A model generated the notes under the pieces. It worked only from the letters and a program-made list of their open reading frames with translations. It searched no databases and was not told the DNA's origin. Made by a program: the position numbers and the translations under genes. A DNA stretch of 64,000 nt from positions 12,648,001 to 12,712,000 of the forward strand of contig OZ316897.1 in NCBI GenBank assembly GCA_973895155.1. The letters are read 5' to 3'. This DNA comes from Marsupella aquatica. Its lineage: Eukaryota; Marchantiophyta. Shown here one piece after another: positions 1 through 9,593 of the stretch; position 1 is the first letter of the stretch, and each line of letters opens with the position of its first letter.

Positions 1-1091
1 AGCAAACTGTGGCCACCTCTCATCAACAAATTTCCAATGGTTGGAATCTCCAATGTGACGTTGCAGGCCATCACTGCTCTTGTTATCAGGAGTCCATGTC
101 ATCAGCTTGGAAATGGCAGGGCATCTAAACAGACGTTGTAGTCTAGGAATGAGAGGAAAATGATGAAGAACCTTGGCAGGGTGTGTACATTTCCCTACAT
201 TCTTGTACCTGTGCTTACCACAATGAGGGCATGTCAATTTATCTGCATGCTCTTTGCGAAAGAGAACACACCCATCAGGGCATGCGTCAATAGACACATA
301 GTTCAGCCCAAGGTTAGACATCAGTTTCCTAGCCTCGTACATATTTTTTGGAATTGAATTACCATCTGGTAACACATTTCGGCGCAGGAAGGTCAACAAC
401 TCTGTCACAAATATATTGGGAACATTGTGATTGCCACAGATGTTCAACAACAACACGACAAAACCCAGCTTGGAGCAGTTCGACCCCTCGTAGATAGGAA
501 TGCAAGCTTCTTTGATGTGTTTTGGGCCCCCAAACACCCACTCCCTCTTTGCTGCACCTTCCCCAATGTCAAAGTCAGGTTCAGCTTGGCCGTCGCCAAT
601 GTGTGGCTGCGGTTCATTGTCCTCTTCTGATTCCACTGTGTCGTAAAAAGCATCAAGGTCTTCAAAAATCTCTTGAACCATTCTTGGGACATCCATCCCA
701 CCGTCCTCTGTGACTGCCTCTCCATCTCCATCTTGGTCATCCACGTTCTCATGTTGGACCCCAGGACCATCCTCTGCACAGTCTATGTCCTGCTCTACAT
801 AGTCTCTACGCCTAGCTGTATTAGAATCCACAAAGTCAGCTCTCCACTCTTCATCAGAGGAGTCTTCTTCTGCTGGTACATTCCAAACCCTCCACCGAGG
901 TGCCTTTCATGCCGCAGCAGGTGAAGGTGCACATTGTTTAAACTCAACGACTTGAATCCTTGGCACTGTGTGCATGGGCATCTCATCCTCCTACTCCTAC
1001 CTTGGGCGGCCCGGGCTTGTTCACGCATCCACAATTTAGAATCATGATGCCTAATCCTAAATGGGTTGTGAAGAGGCAACCTTGGAGCCAT
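1..1091 (-). pseudogene. TNP2-like (CACTA/En-Spm) transposase, 5' part, frameshifted
   Basis: This is the N-terminal part of a CACTA-superfamily transposase; it would cut and move its element in the nucleus. The ATG is at 1091-1089. The first ~65 codons resemble the plant transposase-associated domain, with a CPCTQC zinc-ligand motif followed by an HLLRH segment. An acidic linker follows. The TNP2 core then shows SKLGFVVLLLN, LLTFL, NMYEARKLMSNLGLNY, a zinc-ribbon pattern (DACPDGC then CPHCG) and FPLIPRLQRLF, and runs open off the left edge of the window. The frame shifts by one base near position 901: the upstream frame goes into a dead reading, while the next frame resumes the acidic linker without loss. 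So the copy is broken there, unless the base is an assembly error. The catalytic region lies outside the window. Family assignment is firm. Confidence 0.85.
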
Positions 1092-1417
1092 CACTATACA
1101 CACGCACTCAGCACCCTGTCATTTTATTATGCAAGTGAAAAATACACTTCCTGTTAAGGATTTCACCCCCGACTGTACTTGCCAAAATACGTAACATTCC
1201 AAAAAAACAAAAAAACAAAAAATATAGGTGCCTGAGTCATGTACCTATTCTCAAGTGAATGAGACAAAATTCCTAAATGTTTGAGGGTGTCAACTCCTCC
1301 GCTGTCCTCACATGTACTGCCTGTGCACGTACATCCATGACCATATCAGAGTCCAATCATGTATAGTCATAGACACAGGTGCCAGGTGCGAGACCGGTGT
1401 GAGATGTCCTCATCTTA

Positions 1418-1954
1418 CTACCACATCAAATACGGATACCAATTCTGTTGTCGATGCCACTCAGCCCTGAGGTACTCAGGCATGTACATTAAGTCATCAA
1501 GGTCTAAACCCTGCTCATGCCATGGTGGTCTTCGATCCGTGCCTACAAGCAGTGGCAGCAGTGCCCTCCATGGTGCACATGTTGCTACCAAGTCCCTCCA
1601 CTGGGTACTAATTAGTCTATATTTGCAGATATCTTGTGCGCCAGACACCACAAGAACCCTCGGCCAGACATGTGCAAGAACTATATCATCTGCCAAATCA
1701 GGCAACAAGAAACCACCTACAGCATCGTGCTTGTCTAACTCATCTGCTGAAAAGTAAATATCCTCTTCCGACTGTGCATCCTCATTCACCACAGCATTCA
1801 CAACACATCCAAGGTCTGCAGGCATTATCTCGAATGGAGCTACACTCTGTCTGGTTACCAATCCACACAAGTAAGCCCAAGCAGTAGCCATGCACGATGC
1901 AACCTGTAGGAGGACCCTACATAGGGCCTGACGGTCTGGAAGAGGCAGCATACC
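1418..1954 (-). CDS. F-box-like hypothetical protein
   Basis: Open frame of about 178 codons from the first in-frame ATG (1954). The frame stays open 11 codons further upstream without another ATG, so an upstream exon is possible. The middle is acidic (EDAQSEEDIYFSADELD). The second half, LLPDLADDIVLAHVWPRVL, then CKYRLISTQWRDLV and W-x-ALL, follows the hydrophobic spacing of an F-box, the motif that binds SKP1 in SCF ubiquitin ligases. No substrate-binding repeat (LRR, Kelch) follows, and the protein ends soon after. It is on the same strand as its BRCT and PHD neighbours. The F-box call rests on spacing only. It could be a captured gene fragment carried by the nearby CACTA element. Confidence 0.4.
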   Translation of the reverse strand, partial: GMLPLPDRQALCRVLLQVASCMATAWAYLCGLVTRQSVAPFEIMPADLGCVVNAVVNEDAQSEEDIYFSADELDKHDAVGGFLLPDLADDIVLAHVWPRVLVVSGAQDICKYRLISTQWRDLVATCAPWRALLPLLVGTDRRPPWHEQGLDLDDLMYMPEYLRAEWHRQQNWYPYLMW

Positions 1955-2211
1955 CACCAAAATCTTCAGCCAAACAGAGCCCAGCAAGTAGATTCACAGT
2001 CACACCCCACGCAGCAGGAAACAACAATCACTTCAACTGCGACCAACCATGACAAGATGAGTTAGTTCAAGGATCACATTTATTACAAAATTGTGATTTA
2101 TACAAAAATATGAGGGACTCCTACTCCTCACTCTCTCCCACCTTTGCTAAGCATACATCTCCGCTGAATCTTGGAGGGCCAGGCCTCAAAAATATCAAAG
2201 TCCCAAGCATT

Positions 2212-2976
2212 CTATCGCTTCCCTCTAGCTGCTGATTCCAGAAGCCAATCAGGGGAAAGCACCCAAAGATTGTTGTTCATGACAAAATCACGCACTGTTG
2301 TCTTAAAGAATTTTCTGCATATTTTCATGTATGACAGACCTACAACATGAGTGGAGGTTTCTGTTAGACTCTCCTCCACTGTCCCACCTAGCTCAACAAC
2401 TATAGACTTGTACAATCTGCACTTAGTCTCCCCAATTCCTTCTTCTGCAAATACCACACTGAACCCCTTCATAATGGTATTTCTCTCCTTGCCATGCTCA
2501 TTCAATATAGCATCTGCACGCATAGGATGGTGTCCTATGTTGACAACAGGTCCATATTGGACAGAAGCAAAGTTGGGTTTCTCTGCCGCTGCTTCATAGG
2601 CTTCCTTTTCAGCCAAAGCCTCTGCAGTGGCCTCCTCACTCTCCCACAACTCATATTGCTCAGTACTCTGTACACACCTATGTTTAACAGAATCGGTCAG
2701 CCAAGAGACTTCAACTACTTTTAGACCTTGGTTGGTAATGGCAGAATCAATGAAGGACCATGACCAGTTGTTCATCACATCCAGCCATGTCCCCGCAACA
2801 ACATGTGTAGTCTGTGGAGTGATGTCCTTGACTTCAGCCCCATGGAACTCTGAGAATCGTTTTTGTACGATTGGCCAACTCACTTGGGTGAACCCATAGT
2901 GGCCAGGAATCAAAATGGCTTTGATTCCAGCCAACAGAGGCGGGTGGTCAACCTTTGTACGTTTCCTAGAGGCCAT
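2212..2976 (-). CDS. Tandem BRCT-domain protein
   Basis: Intronless frame of 254 codons; the ATG at 2976-2974 begins MASRKRTK, a basic nuclear-localisation-like start. Two BRCT modules are visible. The first (about residues 13-105) starts with a hydrophobic strand, has a GAEVKDITPQTTHVV turn, and ends with the conserved Trp segment VVEVSWLTDSVK. A charged linker follows. The second (about 160-250) has KSIVVELGGTVEESL, THVVG, and ends WVLSPDWLLESA. BRCT pairs bind phosphopeptides or DNA ends in repair and checkpoint proteins. The first module resembles those of family X DNA polymerases, but no polymerase domain is present. The short size suggests an adaptor or an element-borne protein. Neighbours on the same strand are an F-box-like and a PHD protein. 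The domain call is solid; the biological role is unknown. Confidence 0.75.
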   Translation of the reverse strand: MASRKRTKVDHPPLLAGIKAILIPGHYGFTQVSWPIVQKRFSEFHGAEVKDITPQTTHVVAGTWLDVMNNWSWSFIDSAITNQGLKVVEVSWLTDSVKHRCVQSTEQYELWESEEATAEALAEKEAYEAAAEKPNFASVQYGPVVNIGHHPMRADAILNEHGKERNTIMKGFSVVFAEEGIGETKCRLYKSIVVELGGTVEESLTETSTHVVGLSYMKICRKFFKTTVRDFVMNNNLWVLSPDWLLESAARGKR

Positions 2977-3574
2977 GTACACACGGGCCACCTAATCACT
3001 GCAGACCGGAAGATAATGCGTTCACCTGATAATCGGAGGGCCATTAAAATGCTGCGTTTATAACTTGGTCCAGTCCAGTCGTCTGGTGAGTCTCTGCTCC
3101 GATTCCAAACGGGAGAAATATTGGGACAAACGTACTAGACACCTGCAAGCATGCACCTCATAGTTTGAATATGTGCCTTGACAATATTGAAGGTGACAAG
3201 TGCAATTGTTTTGTGATGCCACATACAGATGTTGTAAATGGGCAGACATTCAATGAGAATAGAAAATGTTGGTACACTTTAAGGAAATTCTCGCAAATTA
3301 AATAGCCTTGTAACTTATATGCTCATAATGAGAAGTCCTGATTTAATTTAAGCAGTGTCATGTAAGTCGTGATCAAAATGATTGCAGAGTTAAAAAAGTT
3401 CCTAGAAGGCTTAAGGGGAGTTTTTGAAGGCATGTACCCAGGAACAAGTAATGAACTTAGGGTACTTGTTGCCTAAGCATCCTCTCCTACAGAGGTCCTT
3501 CTTCTCAAAATTGGAATGTCTGCAATCTCCAAGGTATCCACATCAGGTGCACTATGCATGTACATTATTCAGGT

Positions 3575-4255
3575 TCAAAGCCAAGAAATGTGATCTCTCA
3601 TGGGAGTGTGCAAAGTAGGATCTATGGCATGGCGATGACAATAGAAGATCCATTGATCAACACCATGTGCAGAGTGATGATAGATGTGTCTGTCACAAGC
3701 ATAGCCTTCTGCTTGACGCTCCTTCAAACAATGAAAGTGCCACATGGTGGGACACCTAACACAGTGGACTATGTCCACCCAGAAATCTTCATCGTGCTGA
3801 CCACATGCCTTGCACTTATGAAGTGGGCAAGCTGTGGCAAGATCGGGCAAACATGAAAAACAAAAGAACCTCACACAATATCTGTCAGGGCATTTCCTAA
3901 CAAGTGGTGGAGCATCAACAGAGCCCTCATAAGACCCCAACTTCCCACACTGTGCACACTTAGCCTGCTTCTCCAAACAATCAGTGCACATCCAGCCTCC
4001 CTGGTGTGCTGACGGGAGGCCCACCCCTGGACAGTTGTTTTCTGCAGCAAGGTCAGACTCCGGGTTGAGGTGGAAATGCCTCATGCAAGGGCCCTCACAT
4101 ATGGCTAAGCCACCACCATCGTCACAAATGGCACAACAATGAGCTGCCTTCTGGAAAATCTGACTTGCGGAGAAGTTACTACCATCTGGCCCAACTACAC
4201 CTGTGTTGCTCACCTCTGTCCCCCGCTTCTTGGCTCGGATTTTAGGGCGTGCCAT
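3575..4255 (-). CDS. EDM2-like atypical PHD-finger protein (short)
   Basis: Intronless frame of 226 codons with a clear ATG (4255-4253) and a basic start (MARPKIRAKKRG). A run of Cys/His zinc-finger motifs fills the rest: CCAICDDGG, CEGPCMRHFH, WMCTDC, CAQCGKLG, then a Cys-rich segment leading to CKACGQHDE and CVRCPTMWHFHC, and a last CHRH. This order of PHD and extended PHD units matches the EDM2 family. In Arabidopsis, EDM2 reads histone marks and controls silencing at intronic transposons. Full EDM2 proteins exceed 1,000 residues; this one holds only the PHD block and ends shortly after it. It is therefore either a truncated or captured copy or a compact element-encoded reader. The frame is intact, which contrasts with the broken SET and TNP2 genes nearby. 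Confidence 0.7.
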   Translation of the reverse strand: MARPKIRAKKRGTEVSNTGVVGPDGSNFSASQIFQKAAHCCAICDDGGGLAICEGPCMRHFHLNPESDLAAENNCPGVGLPSAHQGGWMCTDCLEKQAKCAQCGKLGSYEGSVDAPPLVRKCPDRYCVRFFCFSCLPDLATACPLHKCKACGQHDEDFWVDIVHCVRCPTMWHFHCLKERQAEGYACDRHIYHHSAHGVDQWIFYCHRHAIDPTLHTPMRDHISWL

Positions 4256-4924
4256 GCCTACGCCTGAGACAGATAGTACAATTTAGTAGAGTGCACAGAC
4301 AATACAATTTAGTGCAGTGTACAAAAAGTACAATGTAGCATATAGACTAGAGTGGCAATTGCTACTGCAATGAAATGTTCACACACATGTGCAGAGTAGA
4401 CATACTTTTTGGTTTATTGAGCCCACACTAAAAACTAATCCCCTCGTACAATAGCTCCACCTACACCTCAATTTTGTGGCTATGATTCACCAAAGGAGAT
4501 CTGCAACAAGATTTAATGCATTTGAATCACATATAACAGTCGTGACATGTAAAACAGGCATTTTTTGAACAGGATTGGTATCAAGCAGTGTGATCAGGGT
4601 TGTAATTTATACATCCTAAATAGGCTATGATAGTGAATGAGACAAATAAGTTAGGCATAAATCAATTTTTCCAGGTTATCACATGGCCCATTAATTCCAG
4701 TCTTTGAAAGGAGACTTTTAAGTGAGCTTGCTAGCCTCTTAAATTAGGATATTGTACTTAGTGCAGCCATAATAGGATAAGTTATGTACTGTTGACCGTA
4801 AACCCTGGACCCAAAATTGCTCATAATTCAAAATCTTAAGTAAATATCCTCTCTGTTCAAGTCAAAGTGTTAAGTTATAGGTCAATGGTCTCTGGTCTGT
4901 GCATGTGGTGTGACAAGTGGTCTT
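4256..4924. other. Intergenic, no gene seen
   Basis: AT-rich stretch between two minus-strand frames. A short repeated phrase containing TACAATTTAGT occurs twice at about 4278-4320, just upstream of the PHD gene, so it may lie in that gene's promoter. No ORF, RNA or element end was recognised. Confidence 0.5.
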
Positions 4925-5497
4925 CTACAGCGTGTGATCCAAACATGTGTAGACACCAAAGTGACCGGTGGTGGGGTCTGGGAGGGCAGGACAAGTGACA
5001 TCGCCAGGCACACTGCAGGATGGCGAGTGGTTCCAGATGATACATTGTGCTCTGTGAAAAAACCGACATCCAAGAGAACGGTCATCCAACTCTAGGCCAG
5101 AAGCCCTACAGGCAGGACAGTCATACTGGCAACTGTGCACACACCCTTGGGCCCTAATTTGTGGCGGGTCATGTACGAGAGACAAAAATACCAAGGATGT
5201 TGGGAAGGGTGGAGAAGCAGGTACAGGGCGGCTGTAGTTATTCCTGGCAACAACTGGGTACTCAAAGTACCATGCAGACTGGGCTGGAAGGATCCCAAGT
5301 CTGACATACTCAAGGCGCAACATCTCTGCCTTGCGTGCAAGCCGCACATGTTCAGCATTGCGGGTCCTCACCATAAGTGTTGCTTTTGTGGAGTGTCGTG
5401 TGTTCACGTCCTCTGATAAGCACCTTCGATCAGCAAGGTGAGCAGGAGCTGTACTTGCCTCACCAACAGCAACCAACCTTAAATTATCAGTTCCCAC
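4925..5497 (-). CDS. Cys/His-rich hypothetical protein fragment
   Basis: Open frame of 190 codons whose left limit is a stop (TGA) immediately upstream; the first in-frame ATG is only at codon 42 (5374), so it is probably an internal or 3' exon. The C-terminal 80 residues are rich in Cys and His: CVHSCQYDCPAC, CRFFHRAQC, HSPSC, then a final CLDHTL. That spacing could bind zinc, as in the PHD protein just downstream. The N-terminal half has a basic amphipathic segment (KAEMLRLEYVRLG). I do not recognise the family. It could be an upstream exon of the PHD gene or a separate gene of the same minus-strand series. Confidence 0.35.
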   Translation of the reverse strand: MGTDNLRLVAVGEASTAPAHLADRRCLSEDVNTRHSTKATLMVRTRNAEHVRLARKAEMLRLEYVRLGILPAQSAWYFEYPVVARNNYSRPVPASPPFPTSLVFLSLVHDPPQIRAQGCVHSCQYDCPACRASGLELDDRSLGCRFFHRAQCIIWNHSPSCSVPGDVTCPALPDPTTGHFGVYTCLDHTL

Positions 5498-6915
5498 TCA
5501 CTGTGTCATTCCATTGGTTCCAGCTAGGGGTCACAATGTAAACATAGCATGAAACACTCCTAATCAACTTGCTTACAAACTACAATATCCAGAAAGAGTG
5601 AAAGTCTCACCCTCCAGTGAGCAGTAGAGAGGTAGTTCACTGGATGTGTTGATGTGCAGTTAAACCTCCACTATTGCTTACTTCCGGTGTATGCTGCTCA
5701 GTCGGAGACATATTAGTAGCAGCAAATTGCAAATAATGGCCATAAGCAAACCGTGAGAGTTTGCAGAATGCTACGACAACTATTCATCCATCACAACAGT
5801 GCTCCATAGGAATGAAACCAAGCAAAATTTGGTGACCTCGGCCAATGACAAGGCCAATGTAGTTCACAATCCTTGACCGATCAGGATATGGATTGGAATT
5901 ACAATTAGTCAGCTCTTCTTCTTCTTTGTTTTCTAACTCTGGGGCAAATGAGCATGACCAGGGAATTCTCTGAGAAATAGAAGTGCACAGGGAAAATGAA
6001 ATTGGCTCATTGAGTTGCGCAAGACCGCCCACTGCAGCATAAACAAACTCATGAAGTGGCAGAAAGGATAGCGTCGCCACAAGCGCAAAATCCCGACAGG
6101 TTTAAGCTGCAAAAAACTAACCCATCCAAATGTGATTGCAATGGTGTTGAGGTCGTCTATTCACCACCCCACTCCACCGTGGGAGCATTGGGCACAAGGC
6201 ATGTTCGGATCCAGGGAGGAGCAAAATAGTCATGTGAAGCAACAAGTGTGGAGAGACCAATAAGTAAACAAAAATAGGGAAGAACAATGCGGTGATCATG
6301 AGCAACAGGAAACAAGGAAGTTGATTTGGGAGGGATTGTAGGGACAGAGCTTTTGGTGGGCTTGGCTGCGCGTTTATATCGGAAGATAGATGCGAGAGAG
6401 TGTGAAGAGGGTGGCAACCAACAAAGGCAGTGGCAAGCAAGCAAGCAATACACGATGATAGCGGCAATCGGCAATGGCGGTGGGAGGCAGCAATAGGCTA
6501 AATGACTATTCAGTACCAATCCGCAGCTCGTCCGATGAGAATGAGTGACATGAGGAAAATGCCAACACACTGACCCACTACCAAGAAGAACGAAAACCAA
6601 TCTCAACCACCCTCTATCATCAATGACAGGACATATATTCAAAAATCCAAGCTGCAATTGACGGAAACAATAACATAAACAGAATTCTGAACATAAACTG
6701 CTCATGAAGCTTTCGGGATCATATATTCCAAGAGCAAATGTGAACATGCCAATATATGAAAGCTCTGGCATATAGGGCATTGCATTCCATAGAGACGTCT
6801 GCACCAAAGAGCTTGGAAGCAATTGCCTATCTGCTGGAAGCAGGAAACATATATGTAAATCCCAAGCCCATACTACATTGGAGATGATCAGCTCACTCAG
6901 ACAGACATTGCATTT
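5498..6915. other. No convincing gene
   Basis: Several minus-strand frames of 98-221 codons are open here (5784-6080, 6117-6467, 6157-6822), but they overlap each other, are of low complexity and show no domain. I treat them as chance frames. No repeat or element end was identified. Confidence 0.4.
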
Positions 6916-7068
6916 TGATTAACCAAATGTAGCAGGCTAGCAGAGGGACGAAGGATAGGGCCAACACTAATGCACAGTAGTGAACAACTATGATTAACCA
7001 AATGTCAGTAGCAGGCCAGCAGAGGGACGGAGGATAGGGCCAACACTAATGCGCAGCTGTGAAAGACT
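6916..7068 (+). repeat. Direct duplication, about 75 bp x 2
   Basis: A block starting TGATTAACCAAATG and running through AGAGGGACGAAGGATAGGG and CCAACACTAATGC is repeated directly after itself with a few substitutions and a small insertion. The units start at about 6916 and 6991. Confidence 0.85.
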
Positions 7069-9593
7069 GACAAATAGAAAGCAAACGAGAGCTTCAAATA
7101 TAGAACATCAAACCTTCAGCAGCGGTCAATGGGCTTTGATTTACAGGTCGCCTGGCTTGGTCCCTTGTCGCAGCTCGCCCAGCTCCACAACACCGTAGAC
7201 AAGGAGTTGGCTGGTCCAATTTCCACCATGCAGCGTTAGCAAAACTGCAATGCTTGATCTTCGCCCTCCGCCCTTTGCCCGAACCCCAAAATAGACCTCA
7301 AAGTAGAAAGCCAGCAAAGGGTTGAGCAGAAATCCCTAGAAAATCCCGCCTCTAAAGTCCATTGCTCGTGGTTACAAATGATGGCAACAGAACATTCGGG
7401 CAACCCAACAGTTGAACTGACCTCAATCACACCTGCACCTGGTTGGCAGCTCCGCAGACACTAATTGTAGCTCTAGTTGAAGACATCATTTGAACAGCAA
7501 ATCAGTCACAGCTCATGAATCCGTTCAGACTAGCATCATGGGTACTACGTCGGAGCACTGCGCAAGAAGCCAGGAAAAAACTGCAAACATGGGGACCCAC
7601 AGGCAAGAAATCTGGACCTCCGACACAATCTGGAAATCCTTTCGCAAACAACTGGCCCTCTCCTCAACAACTTGCGATGGTAGTAGCTCGCAATGGTAGC
7701 AGCTCGCGATAGTAGCTCCCTTCAACAAGCTTGGTAGTGCGATAGGAGCAACAACTTACAGAGAAGACAATGACCTCCCCTATGAGACTGATTGAAAGAC
7801 CTCAATACAATTACTGAAGCAGGGATACAGAACGGGGAGAAGCCTTTCGCAGTTTGGGACGGCGAGAAGTGTGAACACTTAGGGCAGGGCCCGCAGGAAG
7901 GTCACTCAGTCCGAATGAGCCACAAGCTTATCGCCCAAAACCACGCAAACCTGAAGTTGAAATTAGCACTATGAGGTAGCAAGCTACAAAATAGCATTTC
8001 CCACATTCTTAATGCATGGCATCGGAGCTCATTCCGCCTAGAAAACCAAAGCCACTACCAAAACTAACTTGCAAATGGAAGTTTGGACTAACCAGGGTGA
8101 TTCAGGGCAGTTCAATGTCACTATGGCAGGTGCATTGCTGCTCGTAGCTGCAATGTACCTTAGCGCTCCCGGTCCCTCCACGGCTGCAACTTCCCAAGAC
8201 CGGTCGGTCCCAGCCAGTCAGTCTTCTCTGAATCTTGGTGCGCCCACGTTGTCTCAATCCGAAGCTGTCAGCTCTCAGGCAGGAGACAAATCTCCGCTTG
8301 CCTTCGCGCCAAAAGCTGTCACTGGCCTCAAGAGCCTCTAAGGCAATATCCGCAACGCCTCAATGTCTCCAACACCTCAATGTCCTTACCATCAAGCGCT
8401 TCTCAGGGATGCCTCAATGTCCTTACCACCTCACGACTGTCAAGGTCCCAAACCAGCGCAAACCACTTGCTGAACTCCTTTGTCCAAACAATTGTAAGGG
8501 GCATGCAGGTAGAACTGTCAAAAGCGCTCGCAGGAGTGGATGGCAACAATTGACTACAATCGCCTCCCAGCTTCCCTCGCAAAATGTTAACCCTAAACCC
8601 TACTCGTATGCTCCACTCATAGAAGCAAAGCACAATGTTCTGTCGCACAATGGGGCCCGAACACAGGGGCGCAAGTACTCGATAGTTCCCTTCACAAAAA
8701 CCCAATAATCACCTGATGACCAAAGCACACTCACCCTAACCCAATACTTAGTGCAAGCAGTCATGTAAGCTCGTTTCTGTTGAGGTGACCCGTTGAGCAT
8801 AATAAGTACGTTTGCGCCAGAGTGTTAGGCAACACACAAAACTAAAGAGGGTTAAGGATAACTTTAAATAAATCCCTTTGGTGACAAAGTCATGGCCACT
8901 TAATTAGTTGTGGGCCCCCTAACCCTCCCCCCCCCCTTGTGGAATTAATCTTGGATCAAAAGGCACCATCATTTACACTCAAATCAATCAAGTTGTGGAC
9001 TGTTCATTGTGTCAATTAGTGCCCATGACCCTGTCAAAACAACACTAGTTGGCAATGCGGAATATATCATGGTGTGGGAGTTGTACCTAGCTAGGGTTAT
9101 AGTGATGCATTAGTTCCGATTCCGGTTAGAAACCACCCTAAGCCCTCTAGTACAATTGTACCCTAAGTTATGAAAAGTACCCGTTACATGGATATTTACG
9201 ATGCAATGTTAGTTAAGGTTGGTGATATATAGAAGGCATGTCCTTAAGCACTTAGACCCAAAAGTAGCATGTCGCCCAGTCCTTCTTAAGTATACTCTTA
9301 TCATGAACCCTTGTAAGACTTTGTATTAAACTAGTCTTTGTGTGGACCTTTAGAGTGATTCCAAGAACAAAACCCATGATGTCCTAGAGTGTTCACCCTT
9401 CACAAAGTAGCAAGGTTACTTTTCATAGTCTTTAACTAAACCGGAAAACACTCAAAGTCTTTTATAGTCTTTAACAAAACCTTGGCAATGGGTGCAAGTC
9501 ATTTAAAGTATGGAAGAAGGACTTAGTGGACTTAGTCCTATAAGGTATGGTCTAAATTACCCCAGTTTCTACTAGTGTGATGGTATTCTTCAA
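7069..9593. other. Unassigned sequence left of the copia pol frame
   Basis: No gene with a recognisable domain was found. Around 9210-9370 there are LTR-like features (a TATATAGAAGG box, then a GTAAGACTTTGTATTAAA stretch), but no second copy was found to prove an LTR. The sequence does not match the 3' LTR at 12712. A short poly-C run is at 8928-8937. Confidence 0.35.

Noticed and set aside
6157-6822. 221-codon minus-strand frame
   Set aside because: Hydrophobic, Cys/Leu-rich, overlaps other frames and has no domain; probably chance.
8816-9593. 5' LTR of the copia element
   Set aside because: The sequence does not match the 3' LTR beginning TGTTAAGGATTGC, and no terminal pair could be found.
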